This document shows positions 9,595 through 21,415 of a DNA stretch of 64,000 nt, piece by piece. The notes beneath the pieces are model-generated. The model made no database searches. It was not told the origin of the DNA and saw nothing but the letters and a program-made list of their open reading frames with translations. The translations under genes and the position numbers were made by a program. Origin of the DNA: Paraphoma chrysanthemicola (lineage: Eukaryota > Ascomycota > Dothideomycetes > Pleosporales > Phaeosphaeriaceae); assembly GCA_020744225.1 (NCBI GenBank), contig JAGMWG010000004.1:1488001-1552000 (forward strand), read 5' to 3'. How positions within the stretch are numbered: position 1 is the stretch's first letter; every line of letters starts with the position of its first letter.

Positions 9595-12500
9595 ATGGGC
9601 AGATCCGCGCGCAAGCGTATCTCGTACGGTAAGTGGCTGGCGGCCCTTGCATGCCCGTCTGCGACTCTGTCTATGGGAGCTGGACTGACCGTGATGCGCC
9701 CGCACAGTGCTGCCGCTTGCCAACTCGGCGGGAGGACATAGGCTCGGCGTGAATGGCCTCGCTGTCGACCCGGCCAATTCGATCCTGTAGGTGCCCGTTC
9801 CGCTGCGCTGAGCTGCCTGTGCTTGGTGGTATAGCTGCGCGAGCTATCGTCTGACATCACCCAGCTACTCGGGCGGCCGCGACGGCGTCATCTGCGCCTG
9901 GGACCTGCACCTCGACCTGCAGCAGAACGACGACGAGCGCGATCCCTTCGCCGACACCAATGCCACCAACTACAAGCCGCCGCCCACGCAGTTCAAGTCG
10001 CAGGTCCAGGCCCACACCCACTGGATCAACGACATTGTCCTCGCCCAGAACAGCAGCGCCCTCGTCTCTGCCTCGTCCGACATCACCGTGAAGGTATGGC
10101 GGCCAGCAGCCACCGAGTCGCTGCCCCCGCAGACCATTGGCCTGCACACCGACTACGTCAAGCGCGTGGCCTCGCCCGGCGGGAATGAGAACTGGGTGGC
10201 CTCGGGCGGCCTCGACCGCAAGATCAGTGTGTGGGACCTCAATGGCGCAGGCAAGAAGCTGGAAATCGCCGTGGGCGAAGACGAGAACACGGCCAAGGGC
10301 TCCGTCTACGCACTAGCAGCCACACCGAGCATCATCGCGAGCGGCGGGCCAGAGAGCATCGTGCGCGTGTGGGACTCGCGGACGGGCAAGCGCATCACCA
10401 AGTTTGTGGGACACACGGACAATGTGCGCGACATTCTCGTGGCCGAGGACGGCGACACCATCCTGACCGCCTCCTCGGACCAGACGGTCAAGGTGTGGTC
10501 CATGACGGCTGGACGATGCATGTACACGCTCACCATGCACAACGACAGCGTCTGGTCGCTCTTCTCAGAGTGCCCGCAGCTGTCCGTCTTCTACTCGTCC
10601 GACCGCTCCGGCATCGTAGCCAAGAGTGATGTGCGCAACTGCGCCGAGATGGACGAGGGCCTGTCCGTAGCCGTGTGCCAGGAACACGAGGGTGTGAACA
10701 AGCTCGTAGCAGCCGGCGACTATGTCTGGACTGCGACGTCTAGCTCGAGCATCAACAGATGGGACGATGTCGAGACTGCTACCGAGGTAGAGCTCCCCGA
10801 GTCCTACAAATGGCACCGCGCCAGTGTCACTACCATGCGATCACGATTGCCTTCCCCACCCACATCCGGCCCAAAAACAAATGGCACGTCCGAGAAGCTA
10901 CCGTTCAAAGCTCTGCTGCGCATGTCGAATACCGCACCCTTCCCACAATTGTCTGCAAAGGACCAGGACGCATCGACTGTGCTAGCGGCATCAGACCATG
11001 GCGTCATTGTGCCGGTGCGCAGCCTGCCAGACCATACAATAGAGGGACAGAATGGCTTGATCAAGCATCACTTGCTCAATGACCGACGGCGAGTGCTTAC
11101 GCTGGATACAGCGGGCGAGGTGATGCTGTGGGATCTTTTGCAGGTAAGTCGTTGCACTTCTACAAGCATGTGCAAAGCTAACAAGAGGTAGTGCGCCCCA
11201 ATAAAGTCATATGGCAAGAAGCATCTTGAAGACGTTGTGCCCGAGGTCAATACCCGTGAAAGCGTGGCTCATTGGTGTGGAGTTGATACACGGATAGGGA
11301 CTTTGACGTGCGTGCTAGAAGAGAATCACTGCTTTGACGCGGAGATGTATGCGGATGAGCTGCAATTGGAGGAGCAGATCGATTTCCGGGAAGATCACCG
11401 AAGTATGTTGCCAGCATACCACCACAGTTCGCAGCTAACAACATCTAGTAAACCTCGGCAAGTGGATCCTACGATATCTATTCTCGAACCTCATCGACGA
11501 AGAAATCAAAAGAGACGAGACGTTCCGGTCAAAGTTGCTGACGGAGAAGGAAAAGGAAGAGGAGGCACACAAAGGTCGCCCGACCAACATCCAACTACCA
11601 GCGATGGACATCAACGGCTGGAACGAAGCTTCTTCTGGCCCTACATCTGCCACCACGATCAAGGCAAAGAATGGCACTCATGTGCCACATACACCTGGGT
11701 TGGCGATAGGATTGGCAACTCCAATGGCACATCCTGGCAGCGCAGGACGAAATTCGCAGCACAACGCATACTTGACGCCAACCACTGAAGAGGGCTCGCA
11801 GCTGGAGAAGACACAGACACAGCGAAGCTCAACACATGAGCCCGACTACTTCGGCCAGGTCACATCAGCCACGAATGGCACCACGAACGGGGATGCAAAG
11901 CCCGCAGCTGCAACAGAGGGATCTACAGAGTCGAAAGAAGAAGCCGTCTCCTCGCCTACCGAGGCCGACACGCCGGCTAAGAAAGGCAAAGGCATGTTCG
12001 GCAAGAAGTTCAACATGTCCTTCAACATGAAGAAGTTCAGCACTGGCACCGCTATTGCCGAGCCAGCTAAACCTGCAGCTGTTGACGAGAAGGCCGAAGA
12101 CAGCGACTCGCACTCTACGAAGACGGATGAGAAGACCGTCGAAGAGAACTTCTACGGCGCATTGCAACGGATACGGCAGGGTTACGAGGAGCAGCTGGCC
12201 GCTGGCGCAACAAAGCTGGAGACACAGATCGCACCAAGTTTGCCGAACGATACGCCGGTGTTGAAGCCACCTTCCAACACGACCATCCTCATCCAAGAAG
12301 ACCGCCCAGAAGCCGGTGGCGTGGCAGATCTGTTTGAAGGCACAGTCAGCTCGCTCGGCCAACAAGCCGACCTGATAGAGAAAGCAGCACCCATGTGGCT
12401 CGCCGAAGTCCTCTTAAGGGTATGCCGCTCCAGATTCCCTGCACCAAAAAAGGTCCACTAACCAGTTGAATAGAACCATCTGCCGCCGAAAGACATCATC

Positions 12501-13129
12501 AAAGTGTCCTTCGTTCTCGAGCCCTTCCAGAACCTGCTGCCAAGCATCTCATCCGACGGGTACCTCCCCTTTTCCATCCCCTTCGACCAAGCGGCCAAAG
12601 CTAATGCGAAACTCAGCAACAACCGCCTCAACGCAAATCGCATGCTCCGGGCGCGCAAGATCTTGGGCTACGTCGCTGAGCGTATCGAAGCGGCGCCTAC
12701 CAAGGAGGAATTGGAGGCTGAAGGAAGACTTAGGCCCGAGGAGTATTTGGAGCTGTGGTGTAATGGACAGGTACGTTCTTGCTAACCCCACCCAGGGTGG
12801 TTTGTGTGCAAGGAAAGGATACTGACGAGAAATAGCTCATCCCACCAACAATGACCCTAGCTTCTCTCCGCGCACACGTCTGGCGTGGCGGCGGCGACGT
12901 CCTACTTCATTACAAGGCCAACGGAGCCAAGGAGATCAAGCCGCCTGCACCACATCCTGGTCTGCCGTTCACGCAGCAGGGCGGCGCGTCGTCGAATGCA
13001 GGCATGCTATCGAGTCCCGGGTCGAGTAATGTGAGTGAGGGAAAGCCGAGTAGTGATGCGGGTAGGAGCAGCACACAGAGTAGTCGTGGGATCATTGCGG
13101 GTGAGGACAAGGCAGCGTTTGGACCGTAG
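9595..13129 (+). CDS. WDR48/Bun107-type WD40 protein (deubiquitinase cofactor)
   Basis: Spliced as join(9595..9628, 9708..9786, 9865..11143, 11192..11402, 11449..12419, 12474..12770, 12836..13129), 1054 aa, every phase consistent. The N-terminal propeller includes clear repeats: YSGGRDGVICAWD, ALVSASSDITVKVWR, VASGGLDRKISVWD, IASGGPESIVRVWD, ILTASSDQTVKVWS, VLTLDTAGEVMLWD. The C-terminal half has the DUF3337 region of WDR48, including DHRINLGKWILRYLF, and ends with a Ser/Gly-rich tail. Between them is a low-complexity linker rich in Thr, Glu and Lys (about residues 560-780). WDR48 (UAF1) in animals and Bun107 in fission yeast bind and activate ubiquitin-specific proteases; a Bun107-like partner role is inferred. 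It ends 198 bp from the convergent WD40 gene. Confidence 0.88.
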
Positions 13130-13327
13130 AGTGGGGATGAGGATGGAATGTTGGAGATGGCGTTGCGTGTGGAGTGAAACGGTATGGGATGGGAGGATGT
13201 ATATAATTGTTGCAGCGGTTTTTATGTGAAAAATGCTAGAGTTGAAAAGTGAGTGCATGATGGAAGAGAGATGTAGATGTTTATTCACCAATTCTCCTAA
13301 TCAAAGACTCCCCTTACTCGATTGTAC

Positions 13328-14932
13328 TCAACTCAACCCCAAAATATCCACACTTCCACCCTCCTTGATCCTCGGCATGACTCCTCTCATTCTTTGCATC
13401 ACACCCCGACTCACCCTCTCGTCATCGACATCCATCTCATCACCCTCGCCCTCCCCGACTCCTACCCACCCACACGCCACCCCTGCTAATCCACCACTCG
13501 CGTGCACCATCGTCCCAACGACAGGCATGTTTCCCTCGCCGACTCGCACAACCTCATCAGCCTGCACTCCACCCTCCTTGGCCCACGGATCACGCCAAAC
13601 CCGCACGCACCCATCTATCCCGCCAGCCCAAATCTCATGCGAAACAGTCTCATGCCCACCACCTCCCGATGCTCCATCCGCAAACCCACCCACCGCTCCC
13701 GCACTCCAAACATCAAACCCCAATTTCTGATTCGTATCCGCTTTCCTGCCCGTACAATACGCAAGACACGTTGTGAAATTGCGCACATCGTAGATAAGCA
13801 ATACATCCGAGCGGCGTTCAGCAATATACAAATACCGTCCGTCAGGACTCCATTTCAGACTCGTTACACCGGCCCCTCGTGCGCCGCGGTCTCCGTCGCG
13901 AGGAAGTGCGAATGAGGAAATATTCTCAGCGGATGTGGAATCGTAGAGGCCGATCCAGCGCGTGCGTGTGCCTGCTGCCAAGATACCGCTGTGGTGGATC
14001 GAAGAGATGGGCGATAGGCTGAGCGAGGTGATTACGCCTTTATAGCCTACGCCGCCGCCTTTGCGCACGTTTCGCGCGGAGGGGATGGTGGGGATACGTT
14101 GGATCGGGCTGGATTGGTGCTCGATGTCGAAGAGCGCGATGGTGTTGCGCAGGCCGGCGAAGAAGTGTGTGCTGTCGTGGGAGTAGGTGAGGCTGGATGG
14201 GGCGGTCAGGGCTTCGGTTAACGGGGAGATGAGTTTGTAGGATGCGAGCGGACTCAATATGTCAAGCGGGCTGGGTGGGTGTGATGTGTGGTTCGGGTCA
14301 ATGGTGTGGTTGTCGGAAGACCAGACTGCATTGTGCAGTGTAATGTACCGGTCTCGTCGGCTGAGGAGCACGTGTGTGGTGCTCGGGTCGGAGATGTTGA
14401 ATTTAGGGTTGGTGGCGAAAGCCCAGATGGGATCCAGGGATGTGAGTTTTGCGTAGGGCGCCAGGGGTTTGGGGTGGGGTGGGTTGAAGAGCGTGGAGGA
14501 GATGGGGTACACGGTGAGTGAGCGTGAGTAGTCGGATGTGATGATGCAGGAGCCGTCGGGGGAGAGCTGCGATTCTTGGATGCAACTTATGTGCGGAGTG
14601 GAAGAGAAAGTGGCAGTGATTCTGTCGCTACTGGAGTCGGTAGAGTCCTCTGAATCTGATGTAGAGTTGGAGCTGAGTGGGGATGGCGATGGTGATGGTA
14701 GGCGTGGAGGGTCGTGACTGGTGTTGACATGTTCTTGCTCCAATTTTGATGTGGCATCATCCTCTCCTCTTGAGCTTCTGAGCCCATCGCTTACTTCTTG
14801 GTCTCGTATTTCGCCTTCTGAATCGCATGCTTTATTTCTCTCTTTATCTTCATCCAACTCTTGCTCGTCCTGCCCTCGGTCGTGAATTCTCGTGCTCGCC
14901 AAACATTGCACCTGCAGTCCCGAACCGCTCAT
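13328..14932 (-). CDS. Swt21/Gnr1/WRAP53-type WD40 protein
   Basis: A single 534-aa frame from the ATG at 14932-14930. The first 110 residues are acidic and Ser-rich, with runs such as SDSEDSTDSSSD. The WD40 part follows: ESQLSPDGSCIITSDYSR, then YSHDSTHFFAGLRNTIALFD, LKWSPDGRYLYIAERR, and SGILAAGTRTRWIGLYD. The order and the segments DPIWAFATNPKF and LTYSHDSTHFFAG fit the family of animal WRAP53/TCAB1, fission yeast Gnr1 and budding yeast Swt21. WRAP53 carries box-H/ACA scaRNAs and telomerase RNA to Cajal bodies; Swt21 helps pre-mRNA splicing; Gnr1 was described as a G-beta-like negative regulator. Which of these holds here is not readable from sequence. It is transcribed toward the WDR48-like gene. 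Confidence 0.78.
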   Translation of the reverse strand: MSGSGLQVQCLASTRIHDRGQDEQELDEDKERNKACDSEGEIRDQEVSDGLRSSRGEDDATSKLEQEHVNTSHDPPRLPSPSPSPLSSNSTSDSEDSTDSSSDRITATFSSTPHISCIQESQLSPDGSCIITSDYSRSLTVYPISSTLFNPPHPKPLAPYAKLTSLDPIWAFATNPKFNISDPSTTHVLLSRRDRYITLHNAVWSSDNHTIDPNHTSHPPSPLDILSPLASYKLISPLTEALTAPSSLTYSHDSTHFFAGLRNTIALFDIEHQSSPIQRIPTIPSARNVRKGGGVGYKGVITSLSLSPISSIHHSGILAAGTRTRWIGLYDSTSAENISSFALPRDGDRGARGAGVTSLKWSPDGRYLYIAERRSDVLLIYDVRNFTTCLAYCTGRKADTNQKLGFDVWSAGAVGGFADGASGGGGHETVSHEIWAGGIDGCVRVWRDPWAKEGGVQADEVVRVGEGNMPVVGTMVHASGGLAGVACGWVGVGEGEGDEMDVDDERVSRGVMQRMRGVMPRIKEGGSVDILGLS

Positions 14933-15143
14933 CTCTTACTGCGCCACTGCATTGCTCTCCTTTGTCAGTGACTTTCAGACCAAGGAAATACAAGATTTGG
15001 AGTTGCACGGGTGTAGGTTTTGGTGATTTGCAAATGGTCGGCGCTGCTTACCGCGATTTAGTTTGTGCACAGACCACATCAAAAGTTACATAGCATCATC
15101 GCTTCCGACTTCGCGTTCGTGACTTCGCGTCTGATCGTCAGCC

Positions 15144-16261
15144 ATGCAAAATGTCCTCGAGCCGGGTCGCGGACGCGCATGGGTGGAGTCGCCATATTTA
15201 CGGTCACTTATAGTAAGTCCAATTGATTTTGTTTGTCGTAATTTCCACTTTGTTCCGGTGAGCATCGCCGCGTGCCTCGGTGGGATGCATCGCGGCGCAA
15301 CTGCAATCGATTGTGGTATTCAACAGCATCATTTACAGACACCAGAGAGTGTGTTATATCTTCTGTTTCCAAAGCAATCTGTGCTGTGCTCAGATGCGGA
15401 TTTGGCTAATGTGTTTAGGCAGGTGGACTCGCAGGCACAACAGTAGACCTCTCCCTCTACCCTCTCGACACACTCAAGACGCGACTGCAATCTAGTGCGG
15501 GATTCGCTGCATCTGGTGGCTTCAATGGTATTTACAGGGGAGTGGGCAGCGCCATTGTCGGGTCTGCGCCTGGTGCGGCGCTGTTCTTCATTACCTATGA
15601 CTCGATAAAACGATCATTTGCCCGTCCGCAACCCACGATACAATATAATGCCGAGGGCAAGCCATACAAGGAGGATGTCGTGGACCCAGGCAATCAGGCT
15701 CTAGTACATATGCTAGCTGCCAGCTTGGGAGAGGTAGCGGCTTGTGCAGTCCGAGTGCCGACTGAGGTTGTCAAGCAACGCGCGCAAGCCAGCCAACATC
15801 CATCGTCGCTGGCGTCTTTGACACACATTCTAAATCAAAGGCATACACGCGGACTTGTTCATGTCTGGAGGGAGCTGTACCGCGGCTGGTCAATCACCAT
15901 CATTCGCGAGGTTCCTTTTACAATCATCCAGTTCCCGCTGTGGGAGGCCCTGAAGAGATACCGTTGTAGTCAGACAGGGCGGAACCAAGTGACGGGACTA
16001 GAAGGTGGACTATTAGGATCTGTAGCAGGTGCTGTTGCAGCAGGCCTGACAACGCCTCTTGACGTGCTGAAGACGAGAATGATGCTCGCCAAAGAGAAGC
16101 AACCCATGACGACTATGCTGTCAACGATCTTGCAAGAGTCAGGGCCACGAGCCTTCTTCGCGGGAATTGGACCGCGGATCGGCTGGATCAGTGTGGGTGG
16201 TGCCATCTTTTTGGGCAGCTACCAGTGGGCAAGCAATGCATTGAGTGGAGCAGAAGAATAA
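15144..16261 (+). CDS. PET8: Mitochondrial S-adenosylmethionine carrier (PET8/SAMC)
   Basis: join(15144..15212, 15419..16261), 303 aa. It has the three mitochondrial-carrier repeats with signature motifs YPLDTLKTR, VPTEVVKQR and TPLDVLKTR. The first repeat reads AGGLAGTTVDLSLYPLDTLK and the body has GVGSAIVGSAPGAALFF and REVPFTIIQFPLWE, which match Pet8/SAMC rather than other carriers. It should sit in the inner membrane and exchange cytosolic S-adenosylmethionine for mitochondrial S-adenosylhomocysteine. The intron is 206 nt, about four times longer than usual in this window, with GTAAGT donor and TTTAG acceptor; it includes a GC-rich inverted repeat (15266-15272 with 15291-15297). The N-terminal 23 residues before the first repeat are longer than in yeast Pet8. 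Its promoter is shared with the divergent WD40 gene (211 bp). Confidence 0.9.
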
Positions 16262-19200
16262 TAGTACCGGCAAAATCTTCATTGAGAGCATCACTACTCT
16301 GGTGGTGAGAATCGATCTAAAATGTACAAATCATTGTCAACGTGTTTAACTTCCAAACCACCAATTCCTTTCCTCGCCGGCTGTTCTGGTCTGCGAGATC
16401 AAGCAAGTTGCACGAGCAATTGCTAGCTATGTCCCTGCATACGAATCTCGTTCCTCCGAGGCATAATCTTGTGGCTGCACTTTTGACGCATGCAACGAGC
16501 ACCCGCACAAGTCCGTGGTAGTTCGGCGAGCAGATGTCGCGCCCCTGCATGTGACGATCCAGCTGTATCTCTGTACCACTCCAAGCTGCAGCAAAGTTCA
16601 GCTCGCAACCGCAGCTCTTCTTGGCCTGCGTCTTCCGTTTTCGTTGTGTGCAACACTCGTTCCGGAAAGCAAGTCGTATCTCGCATATGCGAGCTGTCGA
16701 CGATGCGATTGTGCAAGAGATCACGCCGCCACTGATGAACGCGGTGACTCGGTGAGTTGGATCGCTGGAGCCTAGCCAAGCATGAGGGACTCGTACATTG
16801 AGGCGGAGCACTTCGCTTTTTAATGTCCGGTGAGGAAATGTATAACAAGTCCATGTGAGTGCTCAAGCGACTTTAGCCGCCATACCTGTGACCGTGCTGA
16901 TGGCCTAGCTTGTCACCTCCCTGAATCCTTCTGGAAGGACTCTGATCGTATTGTAGGGGTCTGACCAAACCGTCGGGACAGCGCCCATGATGCTTTGAGG
17001 CGTGGGCGGTTCGTACGGCATCCCTAAATCCTACCGTACCAACAACTCCGGCCTGTCGCTTGCGGCGTGATGTATTTCACCCACCATCCAACATCCTAAA
17101 TTACGGATGCGGTCCGCAGCCTCGTGTTGTAGAGCCGCTCGGGACCCTGCACCGCCTGATGCAGTCATGTCCCGCGACTACGGTACGATTCCAAGCCACA
17201 ACAAGGTGCATCCACCCCCTATAACATCCACGATAATGCCCGGAACGGTGTGATTACAGCCCGAAAGGCAACGGCTTCGTATCTTGTGGCTGGAGAGTTC
17301 GACTGCCACCATCATAGCTTCATGGATAGGTGTTGGTAAATCGCCTGGGTGTGAGAGATTTTTGTGACGAGAACCGAGTTCAACGTGAATACGGTGCTTG
17401 TTGTTCAATCTCAAGCACGGAGGCTGCGGTCAGACCTGGTCAGGATCTGGGATTATCGAAATCACATGGATAGTGAGTCAACATGAAGAGCAGGTAAACA
17501 TACTGGCGTGACATCGGTGTTCGCTGTGCTGACCGGTAGAGTTCAAGGACATCATTCAGCAGGCAGCAATTCGAAACTCACAAGGTTTGCCCGATGGGGC
17601 GGTCGAAGAGAAGCGAAGCAAAACATCACACGACACCAGAGTCAGTCTATTGAGTGTACTGGGCCCTATCGCACTCCTGCACAAGGTTGATTAGTCTGTG
17701 TGAAGCAGGCTATGGTCGGTACTTGTGGCAAAAGTAACTTTTACAGCCTGGCTCTACACCTTGTTGATTTCGAGCGTGAAGACCGTGTGCTTACGGGCGT
17801 TCGGGCACCCGCACTGTGCTATGTTGCCATCCAAGACGTGATGGGGCGTTCGATAGTGATAACCATGCCTTGGTTTTGCTTACAGCCTGAAATACAGGGT
17901 GTGTTCTGGGAGACCTTTTAATAAGAGACAGTGTTCTACGTAGAATTACCACCTGCAGTCAGAGTCCGATGGCAATCTCGTTACAGATTGCGAGATGTCT
18001 TCGTACATGACGACGGACTAATACGGGTGTCAGTGGCTTCTGTCTTGGGGCAAAGCAGGTCTGATAGCCCATGCACCCAGAACTTCGGATCCTAGAGCTT
18101 TGGATACCGAGCTAAAGCAATAGCCTGACTGCATAAGCCCCTCAAACCGCTCTTCGCCCGCGCGGAGGAATCGGCATATGTTGGTGAAGAACATGCGAGA
18201 GGGCTGAGCCGCATTTGCCGATCCTATATCCTCCGTCACATGGAGACCGTGGAGTTTCTCGGATATCGAACAGTCAGCATGACGAAGTCCGATTCGACTC
18301 GACATCCTGGTGCCGTTGGTGGAAGATTCATTAGACTTCTCACGTGCAGCTCCAGCCCAACTTCACCGGCGTCCGAGCACGATCACAGAACGAATCACCT
18401 GGATATATGAGGACAATGGTGAGGCGACTACATCTGCGGAGTATGCCGTCTGAGTAGACTCAAGGTAGAGGTAGAGCACCTGAACGGACTGATTGATGAA
18501 GAGCGCGAGGTCCATACCAGCATCAGATACGAGTTGAGCCTCGTATGTCTCGCAAATCTGCATACAGCAACATCCAATGAACATGAAACACTTATGTTGA
18601 GCCGAAAAACTTACGCGATCACACCAACATACCAACGCTTCGTGTCAGCGTGTCGTCCCGTAGCTCGTCCCGCAACTGCCGACTAGCTACCAATAGTTCG
18701 GACCCACTATTCACGTAGCGCGGTAGCGGGACCACTAAGGTGACTAAAAATAAGCGGTGACTTCTTGTCGTAACTTTGTTTAAACTTCTGAAGCTTGTTG
18801 CTTGCACGCTATCGTTCGCGAGCAACATTGCATCACGACCGTAGCACATGCGATATGCCGATGTGACGATGCTCACGCAGAAGCTTGAACGGTCCGATGG
18901 ACGCAGGCGCAGCCGTTGCTGCGTCGGTTGATAACAAAACGACAAGGAGTTGTTGAGACCATGCAGGATCCTGTACACAGGCGCAAGCATCTGCCTGTCG
19001 GTAACGAGCAGGGAGCATTTGCGACTTTGTCCTCTTCAGGCATATACTCGACATCATCGCCACAGCTAGCAATCTCTCTGCGTGAGCCAGGTACGGTATG
19101 ACCTGAGCTGCTTTCCGCCTTGCGAACAAATGGATGTCATCAAAGAAAGCCTGTGACGATTCAATCAGCCTCGAATAGACTGATCACAAGTCTATGGTAA

Positions 19201-20197
19201 GACAATAAGCTGACCCAGCCTCAACCTGCCTTATCCAACCAAAACCCTTGTCCGAAATAAAGCTTCGCGACAATCCCTGTTTTCGGAACGGTCAAGTCCA
19301 GCGCATCGAGAATTGATAATGCCGTGCGGTCCTCATCTCACTCACGAGCCTGCCGGCCTCGCCGAGAAATATGGCCAGCACACACAAAAGTCTTGACGCA
19401 ACACAAAAGATGCATCTATCCCGCGTCCAGAATCTCGGATATTGATTGCGGAGATCCATTCCCTGCGGCGATCAAAGTCCACGACGTCAACCCACAAGCT
19501 CGCGTTATTCTCGCGACAAGATAATGCAAGGCTAAGGTACAGTCAACAGTGGCTTGCTCGGAAAAAGGCACTTGCACGGTCCTCGTGTTTCCTAACCAGT
19601 GACCACTTCAGGCGTGGGCCGGTGTGGGGCCAGGTACTTGGTAAGACAGCGTTGTACAGGGATGGTGGGCAGGGGTGGGCCTAGTGGGTAGGAAACCTGG
19701 GTGTGGCGCAGTGAGGCTCCTCCTTGGAATTTGACATGGCTTGCCAATTCCAGGGACGCATATTTGGTAGATTGCTTCGCTGATTGTATGGGGCGTAGAT
19801 GTCTGAGGCCCTCGTTGGGAAGGACATGTGTTGCGGATGGGGGCATGTGGATGTTGTGTGTGATAAATGACTGCGACGCAATGCAGGTGAGATCGAAATG
19901 CAGGGCGTTTTAGTGGGCGAAGCACTGTTGCCTGCGGTGCAATGTTCAGGGGTTACTTGAGGGTACAACAAAAGTTGGCATTAGATTGCAGATGTGGACG
20001 CGTATTGATGCTATTTACATGACGGTGTTGAGAAAGGCGAGGATGTAATGGCAGATCTATGAAGACGCCAGTAATGCATGAGCGCAAGAAGCAGTAGGAA
20101 AGCTGTCCGCTGAAAGTTCAGTAGGATATCTACGTAGCATTGCTACCTTGCATGCTAGCAGATCCTTGCATCGGAAAAGTCAAAAGAGCATATGAAA
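16262..20197. other. Gene-poor stretch of 3.9 kb, nothing supported
   Basis: Balanced base composition with many short overlapping frames on both strands; none has a recognisable domain, convincing start or plausible splice extension. I see no tRNA B box, no terminal inverted repeats, no reverse transcriptase or transposase motif and no strong AT bias that would point to RIP-mutated transposons. It may hold non-coding transcripts or an unrecognised gene with many introns. Confidence 0.5.
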
Positions 20198-21415
20198 TCA
20201 CCAGAAATGTCCGCCAGCCTTCTTACAAGCACTAACAGATGTCGTTGGCGTCACGGTGGTATACTTGGTGAATGTGGCGCCAAATGTTATGACTTTGGTT
20301 GTGGATGTGAAAGACAAGGACACCTTCGTCTTTGTTGGAATCGGTGCAGTGACGGTGTTGGTGTAAAGTCCAGAAACAAGAGTCACCGGCGGGAGAGTCG
20401 AGGTCGTAGTGGCGCTCAGTAGAACTGTCTCATACGTGGTAGATGCAGGAGCTAGTATGGTCGTGGTCGTATTCACTGGAACATCCCCCGTGACTGTGAG
20501 AGTTGGAGCATCTGGAGCACGACGCTCCAGCGGTGAAGCAGCACGTCGAGCCTTCTCTGCGCGTTTCTGCTTCGCAGCCTCAACGCGGGCGCGGGCCCAC
20601 TCAATATCCACAGCCCTATCGGCCCTTCGGACGAATCGATTGAGCTTGGGAATGATGGTGGGGGTGACCAATGCTGCTGGGTGGAGCTTCGTCGGCGAGT
20701 AGCGGCAAGGCTTGTCGGGCTGCCCAGGACGACCAGGAGACGTGCAGGTAGCAGTTGCAGTTTTTGTGGTGACAGAGAAGACCTTAGTAAGCGAGAGCGA
20801 AGTTCTAGTCATGACTTTCGTCGATGTTGTTGTCACTGCAGGCGGGTATATTGTCTTTGTGTTCTTTGCTGTTCCAGATGGCAGTGTCACCGTGGACAAA
20901 GGCCCAGTCGTGATGACGCTAAGGGACGTTGATGTTGTTGTCTGCGTCTCGATTGGTGTCGATGAGAGACTGAAAGTAATTGTTGGCGTGAAGGTGGTCG
21001 TCACTGGCGTTCCGACCGTGAGATACAGGTCTCGTTGCCAGGCAAAGGGTTGTCCGTCATCTCCATTGTTTCCCAAGACGAGAAGCAACCAATGGCCGGA
21101 AATCATCTGGTTCTTCTGAACTGGACATGTTGACGTTTTGAGATCGCTCTCGGGGTATGTGGGAATCTGATCGCAAAGGTACTCTTGAGCGTTAACACCC
21201 TCTGGCTCGACCAGCAGGACATCGGCGATGTCTTGGTTGCATCCTTTGAAGTACGATACAGAACTGAACTTCTCCGTGAGCTGAGAGTTTATGAAGTAAT
21301 TGCCTTCATCGACGAAGTCCACACCATATGAGTAGCAGATGGAGTTGGGATCTGAGCGAACGAGTGAGAAGAGAGCAGCAAAAGCCGCCAATGGTACAGA
21401 GCGAGCAAGTGACAT
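20198..21415 (-). CDS. Secreted Ser/Thr-rich protein with internal dibasic-rich block
   Basis: 405 aa from the ATG at 21415-21413 (MSLARSVPLAAF), which gives a good signal peptide ending near residue 20; the frame extends 15 residues upstream but those would bury the signal. The first 135 residues look like a folded extracellular domain with cysteines at about 27, 59, 81 and 97. Residues 135-225 are a Thr/Ser/Val-rich linker, probably O-mannosylated. Residues 260-300 are very basic, with dibasic sites (VRR at 262-264, ARR at 289-291, ERR at 297-299), then a second Thr-rich tail ends in SACKKAGGHFW. No GPI signal is seen. I do not recognise a named family; similar lineage-restricted secreted proteins occur in Dothideomycetes. 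Kex2 cutting at the basic block is an inference. Confidence 0.72.
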   Translation of the reverse strand: MSLARSVPLAAFAALFSLVRSDPNSICYSYGVDFVDEGNYFINSQLTEKFSSVSYFKGCNQDIADVLLVEPEGVNAQEYLCDQIPTYPESDLKTSTCPVQKNQMISGHWLLLVLGNNGDDGQPFAWQRDLYLTVGTPVTTTFTPTITFSLSSTPIETQTTTSTSLSVITTGPLSTVTLPSGTAKNTKTIYPPAVTTTSTKVMTRTSLSLTKVFSVTTKTATATCTSPGRPGQPDKPCRYSPTKLHPAALVTPTIIPKLNRFVRRADRAVDIEWARARVEAAKQKRAEKARRAASPLERRAPDAPTLTVTGDVPVNTTTTILAPASTTYETVLLSATTTSTLPPVTLVSGLYTNTVTAPIPTKTKVSLSFTSTTKVITFGATFTKYTTVTPTTSVSACKKAGGHFW

